From: Geothrix terrae
Lineage (GTDB): Bacteria; Acidobacteriota; Holophagae; Holophagales; Holophagaceae
NCBI RefSeq assembly: GCF_022808775.1
Contig: NZ_JAKZLA010000005.1
Coordinates: forward strand, 124,001-188,000
Length of the DNA stretch: 64,000 nt
Direction of reading: 5' to 3'
The translations under genes and the position numbers were made by a program. Of the stretch, positions 53,087 through 61,544 are shown piece after piece; position 1 is the first letter of the stretch, and every line of letters begins with the position of its first letter. A model generated the notes under the pieces. The model worked only from the letters and a program-made list of their open reading frames with translations, searched no databases and was not told the DNA's origin.

Positions 53087-53728
53087 TCAGCGCCGGGGCG
53101 CCTTCGCCACGCAGAAGCGGCAGACGGCGCCCCCTTTGGCGATGCAGGTCTCCAGGTGGACGCTCATCCCGGAGGCCTGCTCGATGAGGCTCACATCGAA
53201 CTGGCAGAGCTCCGGATGCGCCTTGGCCACGGAGTGGTAGACGCAGTTGACCGCCTCGATGGCGGCTTCCCCGGCGGTTCCCCCGGGTTTCAGGACGGCC
53301 CGGTACCCCAGCTCGTTCATGAGCGCCGTGACCTTCCTCAGCCGCTGGGCCGGGGGATCGGCGGGATTCACCTGGCTCTCCAGCGAGGCCGCCACGGCCC
53401 CGGCCAGGTTCCTCATGAAGGACCTGGCGCCGCCGGGGCCCAGATCCTGGGCGAGCTGGGCCAGGATGGCATTGGCCAGCCAGGAGTATTTCTTGGGGAA
53501 GACATCGATCCCCTCGTCCGAGATCAGGTAGCGCCGCCGGGGCCGGCCCACGGATCCCTTCGTGTCCGAGTAGGTCAGGTAGCCGAGATCCAGCAGCTTC
53601 AGGACGTGCTGCTGCACCGCCGTCCGCGTGAGCCCCAGGTGGGCGGCCAGCTCGTCCAGCGAGGCGCCCTCGTGGTGGCTGAGCAGGTGCTCCAGGATTT
53701 TCCGCTGATTCTCGTGCAGGTTCTTCAT
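53087..53728 (-). CDS. HTH regulator with SufR-like cysteine pattern (Fe-S sensing)
   Basis: The 213-residue protein has an N-terminal winged helix (about 1-75; helix-turn-helix at LDELAAHLGLTRTAVQQHVL, wing near GSVGRPRRRYLIS). The C-terminal domain has cysteines 162, 175, 195, 203 and 206. Four of them (162, 175, 203, 206) are spaced C-X12-C-X27-C-X2-C, which from memory equals that of cyanobacterial SufR, a [4Fe-4S] repressor of Fe-S assembly genes. ATG at 53728 has GGAGG five bases upstream; a longer reading enters the AT-rich operator region. It diverges from a cytochrome c operon, its likely target along with itself. No suf genes are nearby. Confidence 0.85.
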   Translation of the reverse strand: MKNLHENQRKILEHLLSHHEGASLDELAAHLGLTRTAVQQHVLKLLDLGYLTYSDTKGSVGRPRRRYLISDEGIDVFPKKYSWLANAILAQLAQDLGPGGARSFMRNLAGAVAASLESQVNPADPPAQRLRKVTALMNELGYRAVLKPGGTAGEAAIEAVNCVYHSVAKAHPELCQFDVSLIEQASGMSVHLETCIAKGGAVCRFCVAKAPRR

Positions 53729-53760
53729 GGCCGCCTCCACAGGCGAATCAGGTGCTGAGA

Positions 53761-53777
53761 GTTTAAACAATTTAAAC
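53761..53777. promoter_or_regulatory. AT-rich palindrome, candidate operator of the SufR-like regulator
   Basis: GTTTAAACAATTTAAAC holds two TTTAAA arms (each self-complementary) three bases apart, with CTTGTTTGTTTTT just beyond. Such AT-rich sequence stands out in this GC-rich window. It lies 33 bases before the regulator start and 76 before the cytochrome start, between the divergent genes, where a repressor controlling both would bind. Binding is inferred from position. Confidence 0.5.
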
Positions 53778-53853
53778 ATTCTTGTTTGTTTTTATCGAAT
53801 CCCTAGATTCAGGAGGTGAACCACGGGAGCCCCGTCCGGGCAAGGAGTCCGCC

Positions 53854-55080
53854 ATGAAATTGCCCCAGAGATACGCCCTGGCCCTCCCGGTCGCGGCCCT
53901 GCTCGCCGCCGCCGGCTGCTATGCCAGCCATCGCGCGGGGGCCGTCCCGGGTGAGCCGCCCCTGGACCCGGTCCTGGTCGCCCAGGGCAAGGACATCTTC
54001 CGGAACGACACCTTCGGGGATGAGGCCTTCTGGACGGACACCCTGGGCATGCACCAGGTGATCGCCTCCGCCGTGGATCCCACCACCGCCCTGTCCGTGG
54101 GCCTGAAGGTGGATGCCGAGGCGCTGCCGTCGGCCGTGGTCCAGGGGATCCAGAGCGGGGCCATCAGCCTGACGGACCCGGCCACCACGGTGGCTCTCCT
54201 GAAGCTCAACGCCGTCGTGGGGGTGAAGGGCACGGTGGAGAGCATCAACGGAAAGGACACCCTCACGCGGGTCGGCATCACCTGCGCGCTGTGCCACTCC
54301 ACCGTGGACGATTCCTTCGCGCCGGGCATCGGCAGGCGCCTGGACGGCTGGGCCAACCGCGACCTGAACCCGGGCGCCATCATCGCCCTCTCCCCCGCGG
54401 TGCCCGTGGGCGCCAAGGCCGTCTACGCCTCCTGGGGCAAGGGGAAGTACGACCCCCGCTTCAACCTGGACGGCCAGAACGGGCCCCAGGTGATCCCGCC
54501 GGCCTACGGGCTGCTGGGCGTGCACAGCGTCACCGCCACCGGGGACGGCAGTGACCTCGCCTACTGGAACCGCTACGTGGCCGTGACCCAGATGGGCGGC
54601 CAGGGCAGCTTCTCCGAGCCCCGCACCGGCGTGAACGTCACGAACGGGACGACGGACCTAGTGTCCGCCAAGCTGCCGGCCCTCCAGGCCTACCAGCTGA
54701 GCCTCGCCGCGCCGCAGCCCCCGGCCGGGAGCTTCGATGCCGTGGCCGCCGCCCGGGGGAAAGCCGTCTTCGAAGGTTCGGGAAAGTGCGCCGCCTGCCA
54801 CTCCGGCCCGGCGCTGACCGACGCCAACCTCCGGCTTCACCTGCCCAGCGAGGTGGTCAGCGAACCCGAACCGGCGGGCGTTCCAAGCTACGCGTCGCGA
54901 AGCGCCACCAGGATGTACCGGACCGCGCCCCTGGCCGGGCTTTGGCAGCACGCGCCCTACTTCCACAACGGCACCGCCCCCACGCTGGGCGCGGTGGTCG
55001 AGACCTACGACACCCGGAAGGGCCTCGGGCTGACAAGCGCCCAGAAGGCAGACCTCGTCGAGTACCTGAAGAGCCTGTGA
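53854..55080 (+). CDS. Diheme cytochrome c lipoprotein
   Basis: The 408-residue protein has a lipoprotein signal with lipobox LAAAGC (C22) and two heme c sites, CALCH (144-148) and CAACH (312-316). Its C-terminal third resembles diheme cytochrome c peroxidase/MauG-like domains: RTAPLAGLWQHAPYFHNGTAPTLGAVVETY contains a likely axial His and the conserved end of such domains. It would carry electrons or act on peroxide at the cell envelope. AAGGAG lies six bases before the ATG. It diverges from the SufR-like regulator and is followed by a DoxX-like membrane gene 30 bases on. Confidence 0.85.
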   Translation: MKLPQRYALALPVAALLAAAGCYASHRAGAVPGEPPLDPVLVAQGKDIFRNDTFGDEAFWTDTLGMHQVIASAVDPTTALSVGLKVDAEALPSAVVQGIQSGAISLTDPATTVALLKLNAVVGVKGTVESINGKDTLTRVGITCALCHSTVDDSFAPGIGRRLDGWANRDLNPGAIIALSPAVPVGAKAVYASWGKGKYDPRFNLDGQNGPQVIPPAYGLLGVHSVTATGDGSDLAYWNRYVAVTQMGGQGSFSEPRTGVNVTNGTTDLVSAKLPALQAYQLSLAAPQPPAGSFDAVAAARGKAVFEGSGKCAACHSGPALTDANLRLHLPSEVVSEPEPAGVPSYASRSATRMYRTAPLAGLWQHAPYFHNGTAPTLGAVVETYDTRKGLGLTSAQKADLVEYLKSL

Positions 55081-55110
55081 GGCTCCCCTTTTGAAGAAAG
55101 GAACCAGACC

Positions 55111-55527
55111 ATGAACGACAAGCTGAACACGAGCTGGTGGGCCCTGCGCATCGGCCTCGGCGCCGCCCCCTTCCTGGCCGGACTGGATAAGTACTTCAAC
55201 CTCCTCGCCAAGTGGGAGCTCTACCTGAATCCCCTGGCGCTGCGCGTGATCCCCGTCTCCCCGGCCACCTTCATGCGCGCCATCGGACTGGTGGAGATGG
55301 CCGTCGGCCTCGCCATCCTCACCCGCTGGACCCGCCTGGGCGCCTACGTCGCCGGCATCTGGCTCGTGGGCATCGCCCTGAACCTGCTCACCATGGGCGC
55401 CTACCTCGATGTGGCGGTCCGCGACCTCCTCCTCGCCCTCGCGGCCTACACGCTGGCCCAGCTCACGGAAGTGCGGGAAGCGGCGGCGGTCAGCCGGATC
55501 CCCGGGTACAACCCCGACCTGGCCTGA
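55111..55527 (+). CDS. DoxX-like small membrane protein
   Basis: The 138-residue protein has four predicted membrane helices (about 8-30, 52-70, 75-97, 101-118). It has the opening LRIGLGAAPFLAGLDKYFNLL, typical of the DoxX-like family, whose members serve as quinone-linked or redox membrane partners. AAAGGA precedes the ATG by about eight bases. It follows the cytochrome gene by 30 bases on the same strand and may take part in the same electron path. Biochemical role is unknown. Confidence 0.8.
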   Translation: MNDKLNTSWWALRIGLGAAPFLAGLDKYFNLLAKWELYLNPLALRVIPVSPATFMRAIGLVEMAVGLAILTRWTRLGAYVAGIWLVGIALNLLTMGAYLDVAVRDLLLALAAYTLAQLTEVREAAAVSRIPGYNPDLA

Positions 55528-55630
55528 CCCTTCCGCACCGGGATCACGAACCCCGACGCCACGCACCAGTAGCCGCTCCAGGCATCCCGAGACTGGAATC
55601 TCACCCCCGGTTTGCTAGACTGGACGATCC

Positions 55631-55720
55631 GGAGAGATGGCCGAGCGGTTGAAGGCGCCTGACTCGAAATCAGGTTTGGGGGTGACCTCAACGGGGGTTC
55701 GAATCCCTCTCTCTCCGCCA
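55631..55720 (+). tRNA. tRNA-Ser (anticodon CGA)
   Basis: The 90-base gene has acceptor arms GGAGAGA and TCTCTCC, the D-arm start TGGCCGAGCGGTTGAAGGCG, and an anticodon stem CCTGA/TCAGG with loop CTCGAAA (anticodon CGA at 55665-55667). It also has a long class II variable arm, a T-loop GTTCGAATCC and an encoded CCA. It reads the serine codon UCG. A strong hairpin follows at once. Confidence 0.97.
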
Positions 55721-55752
55721 GATAAAGCCCACTCAAGCGAGTGGGCTTTATC
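55721..55752 (+). terminator. Terminator of tRNA-Ser
   Basis: GATAAAGCCCACTC (55721-55734) and GAGTGGGCTTTATC (55739-55752) form a perfect 14-bp stem with an AAGC loop directly after the tRNA CCA end. The T-rich 3' arm supports termination or 3'-end definition, though no extra T run follows. Confidence 0.75.
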
Positions 55753-56007
55753 GTGTCGTCTACCACCGCGCTACCACCGGTACAAGATGCAAGCCCCCAA
55801 GTGGGGGTTAGGATGCTTCGGGGAGGTCATAGACCGTTCTATCTGACAGCCACTCTCCCAGGACAGCAGGTCGTATCGGACGCTCATTTGAGACACAGGG
55901 ATCCAGAAGAACCCCTCCCTCTCCAAGTGTCCGCTGTGATACCGGGGTTCGGTATGGAATCCACAAGAGACGTGGGGCCAGTTTTGAGCACTCTTGTCAA
56001 CGACGGG

Positions 56008-59000
56008 TCACTTCATGGAAGCCAAGCGTTTCCGGACCAGAACCTTGGTACTCTCTGGGGTGGGCTCTTCCGGGTTCTCGGGGACATCCACGCGAGCGTA
56101 GTAGACCCTCGCTGAATCCAGATCACCCAGGGATTGCGCAATGAGGCCCATCGCCAGCCAAGTCGGATGGGTGATCGGGCCTTCGGCCGGAACGGACTCG
56201 AGAAGCGCCGCCCGAGCTTCGGAATAGCGGCCCAATTCCGCATAGACACAGGCCAGCGTGTGATTGTTGTAGGCGTTCTTGGCTAGCTGCACCGCCCGCT
56301 CGGCCCACTCTGCGCTCTGCCTGGTGACTCGCCCCCGGCAGACGTCATTCCACGCCAGGGTGTTCAGGACCGAAGCCGATTCCCCTCCTGCCTTGATGGC
56401 CTGCTCCAGTACCTGATTGGCCTCGTCCCAATGCCCGCTCCAACTCAGGAGGCGACTCTCCTCCTGCGCGAGCGTGAGGTCGTTCGGGCGCTCCTTCCGG
56501 GAGGCACGGACGATCGCCAGGGCCTCTTCGAATCGGCCTGCCCTCCTCAGAATGTAGGAACGCAAATTGACGGCCCTCGGGTTGCCGGGGCACAGGGCCA
56601 GGAGCTTGGCGGTCAGTGGATCCGCCACACTGGAACCGGGAGGTGGATTCAAAGCGAGTGCCCTCAGGAGCGCACTTCGGAGGTTCGGTTCCGTGGCCTT
56701 GTCCGCGGCCGACTCGACGATCTTCCAGGCCGCCTCGTGGGACTCCCCGAGGATGATGAGAACCGAAGCCGCGAGCCGGATCTCCTCCAGCCCACCCTTT
56801 CGACCCTGGGCCCAGACGAACCCCACCGGATGCCCGATCAAGGGATCCTGGACAGTGGGCTGCACCACTTGGTCCATGGCGCGGTCCAGCCATGCGCGCG
56901 CCGCTTCAAGATGGCCGTGGTCGGCTTCCCAGAGGGCCTCCTTCCCGAGCCTGGAGGGCTGGGTACCCCACGAAACGACTCGGAAACCCCCATCTTTTCG
57001 GCTCACAAACACCGGTGAGGGAATGATGTTGGGCCTGGGCGCTTTGATGCAGTACCCGGTCTCGTCCGTCCCCTCGATGGCGAATTTCGGATCAGAGAAG
57101 AACTGGTCGAGCTTCTGGCGGCGCCAGTCCATGCCTCCTGTACGCAGATAGTGGAACCCGTCGAGCGCAGTGAGGAGGGTGGCCCTGTCCTTTCCCATCG
57201 GTCGCTGGGGCGGGCTCAGAAGCAACAGGGTCTTGTCCGGATCGAAATCCGGTCGAGAGGTGGCTCTGGCCAGTGCCTGCACCGCACCGAACGGGGTCCT
57301 GGTCTCCTCGGGGAAGCGCTCGTTGAACTGCAACTTCGCGGCGAGTTCGGCCCTGGATCGGTACTTCGCCCCATCACTCCCGGTGCCGCACTCCTGCGCG
57401 ATGAGGCCCGCTTCGGAGTAACGCCTCAGGTCCATGAGCAAGTCCGAGGCATCCTGGAAAGCCTTCCTGCGCACCTCGGGATCCTGGATGGACCGCCTGG
57501 CTTCCTGGATGGCAGCGGAGACCTCTCCCAGGCATGCATCCAGAGCCACGGTCCACGAAAGTCGTTCCTTCGCCTCCTCCAAGCGCTGTGTCGAGGCTCG
57601 AGCCTCAGCGAACTTCCCGGTGCGGGCCAAAGCGGTGGTGAGCTGCTCCTGGGCCCGGGCATCTGCCCCGCGCGCCAATTGATCTCGGTACAGCTGGATC
57701 GCGGCGTCGATGTCCTGGGAGGCCCACCAGTCTCCTGCTTGGTCGTGCCCGAGAAGGATCGCGAGATCCAGGCGAGCCATGCGAAGGTCCGGGGCCAATT
57801 CCATCGATTTCCGTAGCTCCGCGACCGCGCCCCCGCGGTCCCAATTGCCCTTGAATCGCCGTCCCAGGTCGTCGTGCTCGAGGTTCCAGCCCAGCTGGCG
57901 ATGGGGATTCTCCGCTGTCGGATCCAGGGTGATGGCCTTGATCAAGGTGTTCCGCGAAGCCTCCATGAGGCCCGCGGCGTACTGGGCCTGCGCCAACCGA
58001 ACCAGTGGCGCGGGCAACTCCGGATGCCGCGCCGAGAGGCGGCGGAATTCAGCCATGGCCTCCCGGAGGCGGCCAGCCTCCAGGTGGGCTTCTCCACGAT
58101 TCTGGAACACAACCACTGGGATGGGCTCCTCGCCGAAGGCCTTCAGCGCCGCTCGGGCCTCATCCACCTCCTTCGGGGTCCACCGGAGCTGATCGCAGTC
58201 GAATCTGAACACCGCCTCCACATCGCCATCCCGCCCCCACCGCCAAGCCATCTGGAGCTTCGCCGGCCCGAATGGGCAGATCCGGTTCGCGGGCAGCGCC
58301 TCGAGGGTGTAGCCATCGGGGGGATGGATGGTCCAGGTGAACTCCCCGGACCAAGGCCGCGCCAGCTGGAGATGGGTCCGACGTGGCCTGGAGTCCGCCG
58401 TCTTCTCCCCCGTGGCCATCTTCTCCCTGGGGTCCAGTTCCCCGGGCTTGAGGTACTCGTTCAGGGCGGAGACGAGCGGCCAAGGATTGAGCACGGCGCG
58501 AGCGTCCTTGGTGGAGGTGAAGGCGTAGCCCACCTTCAGGGCCTCCAGGCGCATGCGGAAGGGCTGTTCCAGATCCAGCGGGGGAGTGAAGCTGAAATCT
58601 CCGACCACTTCCGCGCGGTAGTTGTTCTTCACATAGTCCTTCAGCCCTGCCTTCACCCTCTCGGGTTCCGCCCCGGTGAATTGGATACGCTGGCTCACTT
58701 CGGCGACTCCCCGCGTCGTGGTGGTCTCCACGACACGACCCGGCCCATCGCTGGCCAGGAAGATCTCGCGCGTCTGGGCCTCGCAGTTCTCCTGGGCCGC
58801 GAATGCCGGGACCCGAGTGATCCCCTTGGTATCCGGCGCAATGATCAAGACGTTTCGTCCCGCATCCGGAGGTGGAATCTGACCCACCCGGGCCTGGGGA
58901 ACCGTCGGGTCGATCCAGAGGGGGAATCTGCCCGGAACGTGGACGATGGCGTGGTTGAATGCCGAGAGCCCCGGGAATTCGGGCGTGAAATCCCTGGATT

Positions 59001-60111
59001 CGCCGGCACGCAGGAGGGCGACATGGGCTTCGATCCCCGCTTCGCGGAGAAGGCTTGCCAGCAGGACCGACTGGTCCTTGCAGTCTCCGTAGCCCCGGCG
59101 CAAAGTCTCCTCCGGCCTGCGCGGCATGATCGCCGCCTCTCCGAACTCCAATCCGACGTACCGGACTTGTTGTTGCAGGCGGGAGAGGAGGCGCTGGATC
59201 TTCTGGTCCCTCGACTCTGCCCCGCCCACGGCCTCCTGGACCCAGGTGTGGAGCCCGGGGGCACTGAGGCAGGGCTCGAGCATGGCCCGGTATTCCGTCA
59301 CGACCTTCGCCCAGGACGGTGCCGTGGACAACAGGAGGGAGGGCCACTCCTCCTCATCGAAAGCCTGGAAAGGCTCACGGGCGCGCGGAGGTTCGGACAG
59401 GTCATGCTCGACCCTGATGAGCTTCCGGTCCCCCCGGGACTCCACCTTCACTGCCGACTCGGGAAGCCCGTAAATGCGATGCTTCAGGTATGTCCCAGCA
59501 GGAGCATCGATCACGAGCCTCGAACGGTGCACCGGCACATTCCAGGTCAACGGGAAGCTGCGCCGGATTCCTGAGGAGGCGAAGGGCCGGTTCTCCCTGA
59601 CACAGATCTCAACTTCTGCCACAGCACCTGTCTTCAGCATGGGGAGCGGGCCGCGAACCTGTTTGCGATCGCCATAAACCTCCTGCGACTCGTCCTGGAC
59701 CTGGGCATCTCCGAGTGTCGAGGGATCGAGGAGGTGTTCCTTGCCGTCTGGCGTGATGACCCTCGCACGGATGGTGGGTCTCTCTTCGAACCACGGAGAC
59801 CAGGAAACCTGGACCCGTCCCCAACCCGGCAGCGCTCCCTCGCGATCGACCCGGAAGGCATACCGGTAGACGGAGACCAGCTTGCCGGACGCATCGGTTG
59901 TGAATCGATCGTCTTCGATCAACTGGATCACGTCGAAGGAGGGGTCCGCAGGAAGATCCTGTGCAAGCCTCAGCAGCTGTTCCGCCGGCATGGCGAAGGC
60001 TTCGCCTTCGACAAGGTTCCGGAGCGCCGTTGGCTGGGATGACGGGGTACCGGCGACGAGGCTGAGGGCGGTGAGGAAAGGAACGGGGCGAAACAAGATC
60101 ACTCCCTTCAT
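56008..60111 (-). CDS. Large DUF3857/transglutaminase-like/TPR protein
   Basis: The 1367-residue protein has a probable signal peptide (LFRPVPFLTALSLVAGTPSSQ), a DUF3857 beta domain (about 60-240), and a transglutaminase-like domain with an intact triad: Cys344 in RGYGDCKDQSVLLASLL, His387 in FNHAIVHV and Asp401 in WIDPTVP. A further beta region follows to about 640, and a long TPR array runs from about 660 to the end. DUF3857-transglutaminase proteins are common in Bacteroidetes and Acidobacteria and presumably act on the envelope, but no substrate is known. Codon use looks less GC-biased than its neighbours. It stands alone between tRNA-Ser and the DUF58 operon; no good ribosome site precedes the ATG. 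Confidence 0.85.
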   Translation of the reverse strand: MKGVILFRPVPFLTALSLVAGTPSSQPTALRNLVEGEAFAMPAEQLLRLAQDLPADPSFDVIQLIEDDRFTTDASGKLVSVYRYAFRVDREGALPGWGRVQVSWSPWFEERPTIRARVITPDGKEHLLDPSTLGDAQVQDESQEVYGDRKQVRGPLPMLKTGAVAEVEICVRENRPFASSGIRRSFPLTWNVPVHRSRLVIDAPAGTYLKHRIYGLPESAVKVESRGDRKLIRVEHDLSEPPRAREPFQAFDEEEWPSLLLSTAPSWAKVVTEYRAMLEPCLSAPGLHTWVQEAVGGAESRDQKIQRLLSRLQQQVRYVGLEFGEAAIMPRRPEETLRRGYGDCKDQSVLLASLLREAGIEAHVALLRAGESRDFTPEFPGLSAFNHAIVHVPGRFPLWIDPTVPQARVGQIPPPDAGRNVLIIAPDTKGITRVPAFAAQENCEAQTREIFLASDGPGRVVETTTTRGVAEVSQRIQFTGAEPERVKAGLKDYVKNNYRAEVVGDFSFTPPLDLEQPFRMRLEALKVGYAFTSTKDARAVLNPWPLVSALNEYLKPGELDPREKMATGEKTADSRPRRTHLQLARPWSGEFTWTIHPPDGYTLEALPANRICPFGPAKLQMAWRWGRDGDVEAVFRFDCDQLRWTPKEVDEARAALKAFGEEPIPVVVFQNRGEAHLEAGRLREAMAEFRRLSARHPELPAPLVRLAQAQYAAGLMEASRNTLIKAITLDPTAENPHRQLGWNLEHDDLGRRFKGNWDRGGAVAELRKSMELAPDLRMARLDLAILLGHDQAGDWWASQDIDAAIQLYRDQLARGADARAQEQLTTALARTGKFAEARASTQRLEEAKERLSWTVALDACLGEVSAAIQEARRSIQDPEVRRKAFQDASDLLMDLRRYSEAGLIAQECGTGSDGAKYRSRAELAAKLQFNERFPEETRTPFGAVQALARATSRPDFDPDKTLLLLSPPQRPMGKDRATLLTALDGFHYLRTGGMDWRRQKLDQFFSDPKFAIEGTDETGYCIKAPRPNIIPSPVFVSRKDGGFRVVSWGTQPSRLGKEALWEADHGHLEAARAWLDRAMDQVVQPTVQDPLIGHPVGFVWAQGRKGGLEEIRLAASVLIILGESHEAAWKIVESAADKATEPNLRSALLRALALNPPPGSSVADPLTAKLLALCPGNPRAVNLRSYILRRAGRFEEALAIVRASRKERPNDLTLAQEESRLLSWSGHWDEANQVLEQAIKAGGESASVLNTLAWNDVCRGRVTRQSAEWAERAVQLAKNAYNNHTLACVYAELGRYSEARAALLESVPAEGPITHPTWLAMGLIAQSLGDLDSARVYYARVDVPENPEEPTPESTKVLVRKRLASMK

Positions 60112-60224
60112 GAAAGTTCGAGGGGACTCCAGGAGAAGCCGAGGGGGATGAAGCTAGAGTATAGAACCCATCGGTCACTTGAGCCGAGGGGGTTGGTTCA
60201 GCTGGCTGGACGCAACGCATCCCC

Positions 60225-61544
60225 TCAAAACGCCCCGCTCGCCTTCAGCTCCAGGTAGCGGTTGACGAGCGCGGTGGGAAGCTTGGCGGGGGTCACATCC
60301 AGGACACGGGTGCCGCTGTGCAGGACGTGCTGGAAGAGGGTTCCGCGCCGGGCCATGTAGTCGTGGGCCACCGCATGGTCGAGGGCGGCCTCGAAGCCGG
60401 TCACGGGCCGGGCGAGGAACTCGTCGACGACGCCTTCCCTGAGGTTCGCGAGCAGCACCAGGTGGCGGCTGCGGAGGAGGTCCAGGGCCGGCAGCAGGGT
60501 GGCGTCCTCCTCGTCCCGGAGGTTGGTCAGCAGGATGACGAGGCTCCGTTTCCGGAACTGGCGCAGGAAGGTCTCGGCCGCCGCGAGGTAGTCCGGGGCA
60601 TGGGTGGTGGGCTGCACGTCGAAGAGCTCCTGGAAGAGCCGCTCGAGGGTGGCGAGGCTCTTGTGGGGTGCCACGGTGCGCGGCCGGTCCTCCGCAAAGG
60701 TCGCCACGCCCACCGCGTCCCCCTGCTTGAGCGCCACGTAGCCCAGCAGGAACAGGGCGTTGAGGGCCTGGTCGAAGTGCCCCAGTTCCCGGCCGTCCAG
60801 CCGGTCCAGGGGGCTCATGCGGCGCCCGCAGTCCAGCAGGAAGACCACCTGCTGGTCCCGCTCGTCCTGGTACTCGCGGCAGATGAGCTTCCGGCTGCGG
60901 GCGCTGGCCTTCCAGTCCACCTGCCGGATGGTGTCGCCCTGGCGGTACTCCCGCAACTGGTGGAAATCCAGGCCCTCGCCGCGCCGGGGGCGCTTGAGGA
61001 TCCCGAGCATGGACAGCCGCTGATCCGTAGCCAGGAGCGCGTAGCGGGCCACGGCGGCGAAGTTCGGGAACACCTTCACGGGGAAGGCGGCCGGCAGCTT
61101 CAGCGTTCGCGCCCAGAGGCCCAGGCCGGCGGTGACGCGCACCTGGATGGGACCGAAGGCGCGGCGTCCGCGGGCCGCGGGGCGGACCTGGTAGGCCTGG
61201 TCGAGGAACCCGCGCGCCGGGAGCCCATGGCGCGAAGGCAGCCCCCGGCTTTCGAAATCCGGCGGATGATGATCGAACCATTCGACCTGGAGCCTGAAGG
61301 GGGAGGGGTTCCGCAGCCGCAGGCGCACCTCCCGCCACTCGCCGAGGGCGAGGCTGCCGGGCACCTCCCGCTCGCCGGTCAGGCCCTTGGGCCATAGGGC
61401 CAGGATGAGGTCGATGGCCACGGCGGCGAGCAGCATCCAGCCGGCGACCCGCCACGCCGGCATCACCCGCGCCCACACCGAGGCGGCCAGCCCCAGCAGG
61501 GTCCAGGCGCCCAGCAGGCGCAGCAGGCGGAGGGTCGGGATCAT
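60225..61544 (-). CDS. DUF58 domain protein
   Basis: The 439-residue protein has two N-terminal membrane helices (about 5-25 and 33-51), an immunoglobulin-like region, and the DUF58 core with RPRRGEGLDFHQLREYRQGD and QVDWKASARSRKLICREYQ. A VWA-like end with VVFLLDCGRRM follows. These proteins pair with MoxR ATPases in envelope or protease-linked complexes. Its ATG overlaps the stop of the MoxR gene (ATGA), so translation is coupled. It is the last gene of the DUF4129-DUF4350-MoxR-DUF58 operon. Confidence 0.92.
   Translation of the reverse strand: MIPTLRLLRLLGAWTLLGLAASVWARVMPAWRVAGWMLLAAVAIDLILALWPKGLTGEREVPGSLALGEWREVRLRLRNPSPFRLQVEWFDHHPPDFESRGLPSRHGLPARGFLDQAYQVRPAARGRRAFGPIQVRVTAGLGLWARTLKLPAAFPVKVFPNFAAVARYALLATDQRLSMLGILKRPRRGEGLDFHQLREYRQGDTIRQVDWKASARSRKLICREYQDERDQQVVFLLDCGRRMSPLDRLDGRELGHFDQALNALFLLGYVALKQGDAVGVATFAEDRPRTVAPHKSLATLERLFQELFDVQPTTHAPDYLAAAETFLRQFRKRSLVILLTNLRDEEDATLLPALDLLRSRHLVLLANLREGVVDEFLARPVTGFEAALDHAVAHDYMARRGTLFQHVLHSGTRVLDVTPAKLPTALVNRYLELKASGAF

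Noticed and set aside
55446-55766. Minus-strand ORF with EREGFEPPLR-like sequence
   Set aside because: It is a translation of the complement of tRNA-Ser, a well-known false protein.
56008-60111. Splitting the large DUF3857 gene into separate transglutaminase and TPR genes
   Set aside because: The frame is continuous with no internal stop or convincing internal start, and domains follow each other as in relatives of the family.
55631-60240. Integrated element with att repeats flanking the block after tRNA-Ser
   Set aside because: I found no copy of the tRNA 3' end near 60200 and no integrase gene, so only the compositional hint remains.
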